Origin: Nitrobacter sp035546855
GTDB lineage: Bacteria > Pseudomonadota > Alphaproteobacteria > Rhizobiales > Xanthobacteraceae
DNA: 64,000 nucleotides
Assembly: GCA_035546855.1 (NCBI GenBank)
Contig: DASZVY010000029.1
Location: 1-64,000 of the forward strand
Direction of reading: 5' to 3'
Part shown: positions 50,803-59,033 of the stretch, piece after piece
How the letters are laid out: every line of letters begins with the position of its first letter
How positions within the stretch are numbered: the stretch's first letter is position 1
The notes under the pieces: generated by a model
Database searches by the model: none
What the model was told of the DNA's origin: nothing
What the model saw: only the letters and a program-made list of their open reading frames with translations
Position numbers and translations under genes: made by a program

Positions 50803-52707
50803 CTACGAATGCAGCCTGCGCGGCCGGCGCACCGGCGCGGCTGGGGCATTCTGGGTCTCGCTGAACAACTCGGCGAGCTTTTCAGTGATGGCGCCGCCGA
50901 GTTCTTCCGCATCCACAATCGTCACCGCGCGGCGATAATAGCGCGTGACGTCGTGACCGATGCCGATCGCGATCAGTTCCACCGGCGAACGGGTTTCGAT
51001 CTCCTCGATGATCCAGCGCAGGTGCCGCTCGAGATAGTTGCCGGGGTTGACCGACAGCGTGGAATCGTCGACCGGCGCGCCGTCCGAAATCATCATCAGG
51101 ATCTTGCGCTGCTCGGTGCGCGCCAGCAGCCGCTTGTGCGCCCAATCCAGCGCCTCGCCGTCGATGTTCTCCTTGAGCAGGCCCTCCCGCATCATCAGGC
51201 CGAGATTTTTTCGCGCACGGCGCCATGGCGCATCCGCCGACTTGTAGATGATGTGGCGCAGGTCGTTGAGGCGGCCCGGATTGAGCGGCTTGCCGGCGGC
51301 GAGCCACGCCTCGCGCGACTGCCCGCCCTTCCAGGCGCGCGTCGTGAAGCCGAGGATTTCCACCTTGACGCCGCAACGCTCCAGCGTGCGCGCCAGAATG
51401 TCGGCGCAGGTCGCGGCCACCGTGATCGGCCGCCCGCGCATCGAGCCGGAGTTGTCGAGCAGCAGCGTCACCACCGTGTCGCGGAAGGTCGCCTCCTTCT
51501 CGTGCTTGAACGACAGTGGCTGATAGGGGTCGATGACGATGCGCGACAGCCGCGCCGGATCGAGGATGCCCTCCTCGAGGTCGAACTCCCACGCCCGATT
51601 CTGCTGCGCCATCAGGCGGCGCTGCAGGCGATTGGCGAGCCGCGCCACGACCCCCTGCAGGTGCGCGAGCTGCTTGTCGAGATAGCCGCGCAGCCGCTCC
51701 AGCTCGTCGTGATCGCACAGATCCTCCGCCGCGATGATCTCGTCGAACTTCGGCGCGAAGGCATGATATTCCGGCCCGCGCGGCTCGTTGATGCCCTTGC
51801 TGTTGGGCCGCGTCGCTTCGCCCGGCGTCTCGTCGTCGCCGAGCTCGCCGTCGTCGAAGGTGTCGCTGGCGGACGCCTGCGCGCTTTCCATCGCGCTGTC
51901 CGACATCTCGTCGGCGGTCTGCTGCGCCTGATCGGCGCTCATCTCTTCGGCGGCATCGCCTTCGGGCGACCCTTCGGCTCCGGACTGATCGTTCTCACCC
52001 TCGCGGCTGTCGTCCTGGTTCTCGTCCTCCTCGGCCTCCGCGTTGGTATCATCGCCGAGTTCGAGTGCGTCCAGCAGATCGTGAACGGCATCGCCGAACC
52101 TCACCTGATCCTCGGTCAGGCTGTCGAGCCGGTCGAGCCGCGCCCCGATCTTGTCCTCAAGGAACGGCCGCCACAGGTCGACCATCTTGCGCGCGGCCGC
52201 CGGCGGCGCGAGGCCGGTCAGGCGCTCGCGCACCATCATCGCCAGCGCATCGGCCAGCGGCGCATCGGCGCGATCGGTGATCTCGTCGTACTTGCCGCGA
52301 TGGAAGTGGTCGTCGAGCATCGCCGTGAGATTTTTCGCGACGCCCGCCATGCGGCGCGCGCCGATCGCCTCGACGCGGGCCTGCTCCATCGCCTCGAAAA
52401 CCCCGCGCGCCTGCGGATTGCCCGGCATCAGCTTGCGATGCACTTTCGGATCGTGACAGGCGATCTTCAGCGCGATCGAATCGGCGTGTCCACGCACGAT
52501 CGCGGCGTCGCGCTTGCTCATCTTCCGCGCCGGTTCCGGCAACCGCGCCTTGCCGGGCGATAACCCCGGCCGTTCGGCGGCAAAGCTCACTTCAAGCTCA
52601 GGGGCCTTGGCAATCGCACGCAGGCACGATGTCACCGCCCGCTTGAAGGGCTCGGTCGGCGCTTCCTTCGGTCCGGAACGGAACTTGTTGCTGGGTGGTG
52701 TGCTCAT
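50803..52707 (-). CDS. cobT: Cobaltochelatase subunit CobT
   Basis: A 634-residue protein of the aerobic cobalamin pathway. CobN, CobS and CobT together insert Co2+ into hydrogenobyrinate a,c-diamide using ATP. It has the conserved N-terminal region, a strongly acidic linker (about 220-300; EAEEDENQDDSREGEND), and a C-terminal VWA domain with the metal motif DNSGS near 418. The ATG at 52707 is well conserved in context (MSTPPSNKFR). CobS is encoded just upstream on the same strand; cobN is not in the window. Confidence 0.92.
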   Translation of the reverse strand: MSTPPSNKFRSGPKEAPTEPFKRAVTSCLRAIAKAPELEVSFAAERPGLSPGKARLPEPARKMSKRDAAIVRGHADSIALKIACHDPKVHRKLMPGNPQARGVFEAMEQARVEAIGARRMAGVAKNLTAMLDDHFHRGKYDEITDRADAPLADALAMMVRERLTGLAPPAAARKMVDLWRPFLEDKIGARLDRLDSLTEDQVRFGDAVHDLLDALELGDDTNAEAEEDENQDDSREGENDQSGAEGSPEGDAAEEMSADQAQQTADEMSDSAMESAQASASDTFDDGELGDDETPGEATRPNSKGINEPRGPEYHAFAPKFDEIIAAEDLCDHDELERLRGYLDKQLAHLQGVVARLANRLQRRLMAQQNRAWEFDLEEGILDPARLSRIVIDPYQPLSFKHEKEATFRDTVVTLLLDNSGSMRGRPITVAATCADILARTLERCGVKVEILGFTTRAWKGGQSREAWLAAGKPLNPGRLNDLRHIIYKSADAPWRRARKNLGLMMREGLLKENIDGEALDWAHKRLLARTEQRKILMMISDGAPVDDSTLSVNPGNYLERHLRWIIEEIETRSPVELIAIGIGHDVTRYYRRAVTIVDAEELGGAITEKLAELFSETQNAPAAPVRRPRRLHS

Positions 52708-52739
52708 CGCGGTCTCGACCTCGAAGCATCTTTCTTATT

Positions 52740-52873
52740 CCTCCCCCTTGTGGGGAGGGTGGCGCATTGAGAGCGAAGCGAACAATGCGTCGGGTGGGGA
52801 ACCATTATCGCCGCAGCAAAGACCCCACCCGGTCTCCGCTTCGCTCGACCGACCCTCCCCGCAGGGGGAGGGA
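52740..52873. repeat. Extragenic palindromic repeat between cobS and cobT
   Basis: CCTCCCCCTTGTGGGGAGG at the left and CCCTCCCCGCAGGGGGAGGG at the right are two related hairpins, with AGCGAAGCGAACAATGCG and its near-complement CGCTTCGCTCGACC between. It is the same design as the repeats near 950, 16682 and 33046. Confidence 0.65.
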
Positions 52874-52925
52874 TACCTTGAGATCCTCGTTCAATTCATT
52901 TCCCGCAAGGGGAGAGGTGAAAGGA

Positions 52926-53924
52926 TCAGCTCAGCGCCACGTTGACCGCCGATTCCGGCAGTTCGGCGTTGAAGCAGCGCTGATAGAACTCGGCGACCAG
53001 CGGCCGCTCGAGTTCGTCGCACTTGTTGAGGAAGGTCACGCGGAAGGCGAAGCCGAGGTCGCCGAAAATCTCCGCATTCTCCGCCCAGGTGATGACCGTG
53101 CGCGGGCTCATCACCGTGGAGAGATCGCCGTTCGCGAAGGCGTTGCGCGTCAGGTCGGCGAGCCGCACCATCTTGCCGACGGTGTCGCGGCCTTCAGCCG
53201 TCCGGTAATGCTTGGCCTTCGCGAGCACGATGTCGACTTCGTTGTCGTGCGGCAGATAGTTCAGCGTGGTGACAATGTTCCAGCGGTCCATCTGCGCCTG
53301 GTTGATCTGCTGGGTGCCGTGATAGAGGCCCGAGGTGTCCCCGAGGCCGATGGTGTTGGCGGTCGAGAACAGGCGGAACGCCGGATGCGGCTTGATGACC
53401 CGGCTCTGGTCGAGCAGCGTCAGGCGGCCCGAGGATTCCAGCACGCGCTGGATCACGAACATCACGTCGGGGCGGCCGGCGTCGTATTCATCGAAGCACA
53501 ACGCCACGTTGTTCTGGTAGGCCCAGGGCAGGATGCCGTCGCGGAACTCGGTGATCTGCTTGCCGTCCTTGACCACGATCGCATCCTTGCCGACGAGGTC
53601 GATGCGGCTGATGTGGCTGTCGAGGTTGACGCGCACGCACGGCCAGTTCAGCCGCGCGGCGACTTGCTCGATGTGGGTCGATTTGCCGGTGCCGTGATAG
53701 CCGGTGACCATGACGCGGCGGTTCCTGGCAAACCCGGCGAGAATCGCCAGCGTGGTCGCCCGGTCGAAACGATAGTCCGGATCGACGTCGGGCACGTGCG
53801 GATCGGTCTCGGAATAGGCGGGCACTTCGAGGTCGCTCTCGATGCCGAATACCTGCCGCACCGACACTTTCATGTCCGGCATACGCGTCGGGGCTTCGGC
53901 TTTGGTCGTGGCGGCGGTCGTCAT
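52926..53924 (-). CDS. cobS: Cobaltochelatase subunit CobS (AAA+)
   Basis: A 332-residue AAA+ ATPase of the aerobic cobaltochelatase. Walker A is GYHGTGKST (75-83), Walker B lies in CFDEYDAGRPD near 148, and sensor 1 is FSTANTIGLGD. CobS forms a ring with CobT and drives cobalt insertion by CobN. The ATG at 53924 follows GGGAGGATTG, a very strong site; the longer open frame to 54035 is not needed. It lies 218 bases upstream of cobT with a repeat between. Confidence 0.93.
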   Translation of the reverse strand: MTTAATTKAEAPTRMPDMKVSVRQVFGIESDLEVPAYSETDPHVPDVDPDYRFDRATTLAILAGFARNRRVMVTGYHGTGKSTHIEQVAARLNWPCVRVNLDSHISRIDLVGKDAIVVKDGKQITEFRDGILPWAYQNNVALCFDEYDAGRPDVMFVIQRVLESSGRLTLLDQSRVIKPHPAFRLFSTANTIGLGDTSGLYHGTQQINQAQMDRWNIVTTLNYLPHDNEVDIVLAKAKHYRTAEGRDTVGKMVRLADLTRNAFANGDLSTVMSPRTVITWAENAEIFGDLGFAFRVTFLNKCDELERPLVAEFYQRCFNAELPESAVNVALS

Positions 53925-54213
53925 CAATCCTCCCAGGCTCGGGGCGCTCCCGAAACCAGAACTGCGAATGCTGCTGATGGGGTGCTCGGCGAAACCTACC
54001 AGAGAGCGGCGGTTGGCAGAAGCCCACCCCGGCATGAAAGTTCCATTGGAATTTCATTGAGATAAGTGCTTGCTGCGGTTTTTGGAAGGCTGCCCTGCGA
54101 ATCGGGGCCGGCTTCCGCGAAATTTGATACGGCCGGGCAGATCGGCTCGGTTACATCGAACCCGGGACGTCTGGCGGCGTTGACTGCCGGCCCGGTCCGA
54201 AGAAAGGAAATTC

Positions 54214-54858
54214 GTGCCGTCCTTTGTCGAGCATCTGACCGGCCTTGTCGCCCACCACGCCGACTTGGCTTACTTGGCGGTCTTTCTCGCGGCGCTGCTC
54301 GAAGCTGTTCCGGTCGTCGGCTCGGTCGTTCCGGGATCGACCATCATCCTGGCGCTGAGCGCTCTGATCGGCGCCCGCCAACTGCATCTCATCCCTTTTC
54401 TCGGCGCCGCGATTTGCGGCGCCATCGCCGGTGACGGCGCCGCATTCTGGATCGGGCATCGCAGGCAACGTGAAATCCTGAATGCGTGGCCGATGTCGCG
54501 GTACCCCGGCCTGATCGCGCAGAGCGAGGCTTTTTTCCATCGCTACGGCACGCTTGCGGTGTTCTTCGCCCGATTCGTGGCGCCGGTCCGCGCCTTCGTG
54601 CCGCTGACCGCCGGCGCGCTCGACATGGCGCCGCGCCGCTTCTACACCATCAACATCACGGCGATCGTGCTCTGGGCCTGCAGCCACACCCTGCCTGGCG
54701 TGCTCGCGGTGTCGGTGTTCGAGCGCTACCGCCCGCTGATCCGCCACTACTGGTTTCCGGTGGTCATCGCCGCCGGCCTGATCGCCGGCATCGCTTTCTG
54801 GGCCATTCGCCGCTGCCGCGGGATCAATCGGCCGGTCAAGCCGCAGCGATCGCCGTGA
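54214..54858 (+). CDS. DedA-family membrane protein
   Basis: A 214-residue membrane protein of the DedA/SNARE-associated family, now linked to lipid-carrier (C55-P) flipping and membrane homeostasis. The membrane-re-entrant motif reads EAVPVVGSVVPGSTIILALSAL, and the second conserved part is FFHRYGTLAVFFARFVAPVRAFVPLTAG with the essential arginines. The GTG at 54214 follows AAGAAAGGAAA. It is convergent with the J-domain gene, 6 bases apart. Confidence 0.87.
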   Translation: MPSFVEHLTGLVAHHADLAYLAVFLAALLEAVPVVGSVVPGSTIILALSALIGARQLHLIPFLGAAICGAIAGDGAAFWIGHRRQREILNAWPMSRYPGLIAQSEAFFHRYGTLAVFFARFVAPVRAFVPLTAGALDMAPRRFYTINITAIVLWACSHTLPGVLAVSVFERYRPLIRHYWFPVVIAAGLIAGIAFWAIRRCRGINRPVKPQRSP

Positions 54859-54864
54859 CGCGGC

Positions 54865-55515
54865 TCAGGCGCCGCGCACCACGGTCTTGAGGTAGTTGTA
54901 CGCCTTGATGATCTCGATCAGGCGGTCTTCCGTCGAACGGTCGCCGCCATTGGCGTCGGGATGATGCTGCTTGACCAGCAGCTTGTAACGCGCCTTCACG
55001 GTCTCGAGCGTGGCGTCGGCGTCGAGCCCCATCACCTGCAGCGCCTTGCGCTCGGCGTTGAAGATTTTGCGGGTTTCAGGCTTGGCCTGCGATCCCGCGC
55101 CGGGGCCAGGGCGCCAGCGGCCCCGCCCGTTCAGTTCGCTAAACACGCTGAAGGGATCGATAGCGCCCTCAAGATCGACCTCGCCGGTCTTGCCTTTGCC
55201 CTTGGCACCGTTGGCGCCCATCTTCCAGGTCGGGCGATGGCCAGTCAGCGCATCCTTCTGATAGCGCGCCACCGCATCCGCATTCATGCCCTGGAAGAAA
55301 TTGTAGGACTGGTTGTATTCCCGCACGTGGTTCAGGCAGAAGTGAAAATACTCGCGCTCGTTGCCGCGGCCTTTCGGCGCACGGTGCGATCCACGGTTCT
55401 CGCAGCCCGGCCATTCGCATGTGACCGCTTCCTCGCGCACGCGTGGCTGCTTCGCCGCGGCCTTGTTGGGCTTGATGCGAATGCTGTCGAAAAACTTGGA
55501 TGAATCGATGGGCAT
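54865..55515 (-). CDS. J-domain protein with N-terminal cysteine cluster
   Basis: A 216-residue protein with the J domain at its C-terminus (about 150-212; LDADATLETVKARYKLLVKQHHPDANGG, HPD present), the reverse of classical DnaJ. The N-terminal half has Cys/His residues in CEWPGCENRGSHRAPKG and FHFCLNHVREYNQ that could bind zinc, and a conserved ENREYFHFCLNHV-like block. It should recruit Hsp70 to an unknown client. The ATG at 55515 is preferred (MPIDSSKFF); an ATG at 55560 is in frame. It is divergent from bolA. Confidence 0.82.
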   Translation of the reverse strand: MPIDSSKFFDSIRIKPNKAAAKQPRVREEAVTCEWPGCENRGSHRAPKGRGNEREYFHFCLNHVREYNQSYNFFQGMNADAVARYQKDALTGHRPTWKMGANGAKGKGKTGEVDLEGAIDPFSVFSELNGRGRWRPGPGAGSQAKPETRKIFNAERKALQVMGLDADATLETVKARYKLLVKQHHPDANGGDRSTEDRLIEIIKAYNYLKTVVRGA

Positions 55516-55625
55516 GACAGTCTTTGACACCGCAACGTCGAACGCTTCAAGTCTTGACATCGCTTTTGTTGCGCCGGTTCACGCGCCATTGACGAGCGCG
55601 GCGGTTGAACGCTATCCCGCTCGCC

Positions 55626-55904
55626 ATGAGCATGAAGAATATCATCACAAAGAAGTTGAGCGAAGCTTTCGCGCCGGAAAGCCTCGATGTCGTGGACGAG
55701 TCACATCTTCATGAAGGCCACGCCGGCCACCGTCCGGGCGGCGAGACGCATTTCAGGGTGTATATCGTATCGCAGGCGTTCGAAGGGAAGAGCCGAATCG
55801 AGCGCCATCGCATGATTCATGCCCTGCTCGCCGGGGAACTAGCCGGCGGCGTGCATGCGCTCGCAATCCGCGCGCTGACGCCGGACGAAAGCCGCGGCGC
55901 CTGA
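55626..55904 (+). CDS. BolA-family protein
   Basis: A 92-residue BolA protein. It has the conserved histidine-rich part DESHLHEGHAGHRPGGETHFRVYIVS and FEGKSRIERHRMIHALLAGEL. BolA proteins bind a [2Fe-2S] cluster together with a monothiol glutaredoxin and influence iron sensing and cell shape. The ATG at 55626 (MSMKN) lacks a strong ribosome-binding site; an ATG two codons later is equally possible. Confidence 0.88.
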   Translation: MSMKNIITKKLSEAFAPESLDVVDESHLHEGHAGHRPGGETHFRVYIVSQAFEGKSRIERHRMIHALLAGELAGGVHALAIRALTPDESRGA

Positions 55905-55920
55905 CGCGGCAGGGCCCCGG

Positions 55921-56853
55921 CTACCGCGCCCGGGCCAGCGTGACTGACGGCGGCTCCCCAAACTGCTCCCGGTAGCTCCTGGAAAATTCGCCGAGGTGCC
56001 AGAACCCGTGGGCGAGCGCGCAGGCCTTGACGCTGATGTCGCCCTCACGCAGGCGCTGGCGCACCAGCCAGAGCCGCTTCAATCGCAGATAGCGATGCAG
56101 GCTGGTGCCGCGGTGCTCGCGCACGGCGTTGTGAAGCGTCCGGACCGACACGCCGACCTCGCGCGCGAGTTCGCCGCTGTAGACCGGACTCCGGAGATTG
56201 GCCGCGACCAGATCCTCGATCTTGCGGACGATCTCGAGCGATCGAGCCGTGTGCAGGGACATGTCCGGACGCGGCCGGGCCAGGCTGGCGAAGGCCTGGT
56301 CGATGGCCGTGAGCAGCGATTCCCGGATGCCGTCCGCCACGCCGGGCAGGTTCAGGTCGTCCGGAGAGGCGGAGGCGAATTCCAGCACGTCGAGCAAGAG
56401 CGCGCGCAGCCTTTGCTGGGCGGCGACCTCCATCGCGAAAATCGCGAAGTCGCGGCCGGGGTCGGGCCAGCCGCGATCCCGCACCTCCGGCATGAACATC
56501 AGCGATGCGAACTGCAGCGCGTCCTTTTCGAGCGCGGTATAGCCGCCGCCCCCGTGCCCGATGGCCAGGAACGTCACCTCGACCTTCCGCCCGTTCATCA
56601 CCAGCGGCAGCCGATCATCCATCGCAAAGCCGATCGCGGTGCAGCCCGGGACAAGCTGCCCGTCGAGGATCCGTGGAAATGAACTGACGACATTGATGTT
56701 GCAGCCCGGAAGACTGAGGATGGCCTGCGTCGAGGAGATCCGCCGGGCCAGGGGCGTGAACTTGATCTGGACCTTCTCGACGGCTTGCCGGAAATCGTCG
56801 ATGTCGTCGAAACGAAATATCCGCAGCGCGGACGATGGCAATAGATGGCTCAT
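55921..56853 (-). CDS. AraC-family transcriptional regulator
   Basis: A 310-residue regulator with a variable N-terminal sensing domain and a C-terminal AraC/XylS DNA-binding domain (about 205-308). The first helix-turn-helix is SGELAREVGVSVRTLHNAV and the second is SVKACALAHGFWHLGEFSRSYREQFGEPPS, a good family match. The N-domain resembles the AraC-binding-like (cupin_6/14-3) regulators. No obvious target operon is next to it; the gene upstream, across 275 bases, is divergent and encodes a DUF2336 protein. Confidence 0.85.
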   Translation of the reverse strand: MSHLLPSSALRIFRFDDIDDFRQAVEKVQIKFTPLARRISSTQAILSLPGCNINVVSSFPRILDGQLVPGCTAIGFAMDDRLPLVMNGRKVEVTFLAIGHGGGGYTALEKDALQFASLMFMPEVRDRGWPDPGRDFAIFAMEVAAQQRLRALLLDVLEFASASPDDLNLPGVADGIRESLLTAIDQAFASLARPRPDMSLHTARSLEIVRKIEDLVAANLRSPVYSGELAREVGVSVRTLHNAVREHRGTSLHRYLRLKRLWLVRQRLREGDISVKACALAHGFWHLGEFSRSYREQFGEPPSVTLARAR

Positions 56854-57128
56854 GATCTCAATCGATTTTCGTCAATCCACAAAGGATACCGTACGGATCA
56901 TCGCCCGGCGCGGTATCCTCCGTGGGACTTCGTACCGCGTTCTGCGCATATCCGTTTGATCCGGCTCAGTTTCCCTGTGTTCTGCGGCGCATTTGCAAAA
57001 TTTCGATACTGTTTTTACGGAACTTTAACCTGTGACTAAGTCGCCGGCGCGAAGATACCGGCGCCGTCAGGACAACCGCTTACGCAACGGAGCGTCAGGC
57101 GCCGACGGGTCGACGTCACAGGATCGCC

Positions 57129-58259
57129 ATGTCCCAAACCGCCTCGCCAACCCTGATCGCGGAGCTCGAAGGCGCCGTCCGGAGCGGCTCGGCCGAGCGG
57201 CGCGTCCAGATGCTGCGGCGGGTGACCGACCTGTTCCTGTCCGATGCCGACCGCCTGAACGAAACCCAGATCGGCGTGTTCGACGAGGTGCTGAGCTGCC
57301 TGATCGAACAAATGGAAACCCGCGCCCTGGCGCAGCTCAGCGCCACCCTGTCCGACTCCCGTTTTGCACCAAAGGATGTCGTCCGCCAGCTCGCCTATCA
57401 CGAGGAAGCCGCGGTGGCCGGGCCGGTGCTGGCAAAGTCGGTCCGCCTGTCCGAGAGCGATCTGCTTGAAATCGCGAACTCGCGCGGGCAGCAGCACCTG
57501 CTGGCGATCTCGACGCGGGAAACCCTCAACGAGTCGTTGACCGACGTGCTGCTGAGGCGCGGCGACGCCAGCGTCTCCCATGCCCTGGCGGGGAACGCGG
57601 GCGCGCGTTTCTCCGACTTCGGCTATTCCACCCTCGTTGAAAAATCCGGCGACGACGCCGACCTCGCGGAAAAGCTCGGGGGACGGCTGGATATTCCGCT
57701 CAGGGTTTTGCGCGACCTCCTGGCCAAGGCGACGGCGGCGGTCCGCGACCGGCTGCTCAAGGCGGCACCGCCCGACATGCGCGCGCGAATCCAGGAGGCC
57801 ATTCAGGCCATCGCCGAAAAAATCGGCGCGGCCGCCGCTCCGGTCGACTACGCCCCGGCCGAAGCGATGGTCCTCGCCCTGAACCGGGCCGGGAAACTCG
57901 GCGACCAGGCCATCAACCGGTTCGCCGTCCAGGGCGAATACACCAACGTAATCGCCGCGCTCGCGCTGCTCTCGACCGTCACGCCGGCCGCGATCGAGCC
58001 GCTCGTCGGCAATCCCCGCCCCGACGGCCTGATCGTCGCCTGCAGGGCCGCGCGGCTGAACTGGTCCACCACCACCATGATCCTGCGCAACCGACCCGGC
58101 TGCCGGCCGATGTCGCGGCAGGAGATGGCGAACGGCAAGGACGTCTTCGACGCGCTCTCGCTCTCTGCGGCGCAACGCACGATCCGGTTCTGGTCCGCAC
58201 GAGGTTCGGCTGAAAGAACCCACGCTCCCGACACCGCCGTTGCGAGATCGGACATCTGA
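57129..58259 (+). CDS. DUF2336 protein
   Basis: A 376-residue all-helical protein of the DUF2336 family, known mainly from alphaproteobacteria and without a settled function. It shows HEAT-like helical repeats (VGLARLLAE-type pairs are replaced here by AYHEEAAVAGPVLAKSVRLSESDLLEI and SHALAGNAGARFSDFGYSTLVEKSGDD). No catalytic motif was seen. The ATG at 57129 follows AGGATC. A PilZ gene follows after 2 bases and two small genes after that, which suggests one operon tied to c-di-GMP. Confidence 0.78.
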   Translation: MSQTASPTLIAELEGAVRSGSAERRVQMLRRVTDLFLSDADRLNETQIGVFDEVLSCLIEQMETRALAQLSATLSDSRFAPKDVVRQLAYHEEAAVAGPVLAKSVRLSESDLLEIANSRGQQHLLAISTRETLNESLTDVLLRRGDASVSHALAGNAGARFSDFGYSTLVEKSGDDADLAEKLGGRLDIPLRVLRDLLAKATAAVRDRLLKAAPPDMRARIQEAIQAIAEKIGAAAAPVDYAPAEAMVLALNRAGKLGDQAINRFAVQGEYTNVIAALALLSTVTPAAIEPLVGNPRPDGLIVACRAARLNWSTTTMILRNRPGCRPMSRQEMANGKDVFDALSLSAAQRTIRFWSARGSAERTHAPDTAVARSDI

Positions 58260-58261
58260 CG

Positions 58262-58576
58262 ATGGCGTGGGGGAAAAGAAAGGCCGACCGGGTCGCGTTC
58301 TCGAACGGCTACGCCGTTCAGATGATGGGCATCGACGGAACGTGGCGGCGCCGGTGCGCCATACTGGACATCTCCGCCACCGGCGCGCGGCTTCTCGTCG
58401 AGGGCTCGATGGAAGGATTGAAGCTCGCCGAGTTCTTCCTGCTGCTGTCGTCGACCGGTCTCGCCTATCGCCGCTGCGAACTGGTCCGGGTCAACGGCGA
58501 CGAGATCGGCGTAAAATTCTGCGAGGAAAAAGCGCGGCGCAAACCCGCAGGCACGCGCCGGGCCATGTCACCCTAG
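58262..58576 (+). CDS. PilZ-domain protein
   Basis: A 104-residue single-domain c-di-GMP receptor. The N-terminal binding motif reads GKRKADRVAF (RxxxR-like) and the second motif is DISATGARLLVEG (DxSxxG). The two motifs together suggest that ligand binding is kept. It starts 2 bases after the DUF2336 stop and is followed by two small unknown genes. Confidence 0.82.
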   Translation: MAWGKRKADRVAFSNGYAVQMMGIDGTWRRRCAILDISATGARLLVEGSMEGLKLAEFFLLLSSTGLAYRRCELVRVNGDEIGVKFCEEKARRKPAGTRRAMSP

Positions 58577-58587
58577 AGGCAAGTTGC

Positions 58588-58830
58588 ATGCAACTCATCG
58601 CGTCGCGAACGTTATCGCAACCGGACGATTCATTCCCCGCGCCTTGCAAGGTCCGCGAAGTCCTTTTCCGCAGCGACCATGGCGGATTCATCCTGTATCG
58701 CCTGAGCCGCGCGGCGGCGTCCGACGCGGACGAGCGGCTCATTCGGCTGAACTCCCGCCAAGCGCTCATTTGGATCAATGAAGGAGTCGGGGCCGAACGG
58801 CTATCCGACCCGCTGGAAAATCATGACTGA
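58588..58830 (+). CDS. Small hypothetical protein
   Basis: An 80-residue open frame starting ATG at 58588 with AGAGG nine bases upstream. Codon use is that of the neighbouring genes, and the frame ends by overlapping the next start by 8 bases, both signs of a real gene. The sequence (KVREVLFRSDHGGFILYRLSRAAASD) has no motif known to me. It follows the PilZ gene by 11 bases. Function unknown. Confidence 0.55.
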   Translation: MQLIASRTLSQPDDSFPAPCKVREVLFRSDHGGFILYRLSRAAASDADERLIRLNSRQALIWINEGVGAERLSDPLENHD

Positions 58831-59020
58831 AAGGAATTGCACCTTGAGCCGCGAAACTCCCAAAACGACGACGCAACAGGTCGAAGCCCCGCTTTGCGTC
58901 AACTGCCATATCCCGATGCGGCATTCCTGCACCGACGAGCCTACCTCGGGCGTCAAGGTCTTGGTCTATCAATGCGTCACTTGCGGCCGCACACAAAGCC
59001 TGGAGAGGGCCGCGGACTAA
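58823..59020 (+). CDS. Small zinc-ribbon-like protein
   Basis: A 65-residue frame from the ATG at 58823; an earlier ATG at 58778 would overlap the previous gene fully. It contains CVNCHIPMRHSC followed by YQCVTCGRTQ, two CxxC pairs 27 residues apart, suggesting a small zinc ribbon. It overlaps the previous stop by 8 bases. Possible roles are binding RNA polymerase, RNA or a partner; none is shown. Confidence 0.6.
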   Translation: MTERNCTLSRETPKTTTQQVEAPLCVNCHIPMRHSCTDEPTSGVKVLVYQCVTCGRTQSLERAAD

Positions 59021-59033
59021 CGAGCGCGGTTGT

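Noticed and set aside
50293..52563. 756-codon open frame on the plus strand
   Set aside because: Antisense to cobT and composed of Arg/Val/Leu-rich shadow sequence.
53925..54213. Cobalamin riboswitch upstream of cobS
   Set aside because: No B12-box-like sequence or suitable fold was recognised; cobS has only a strong ribosome-binding site.
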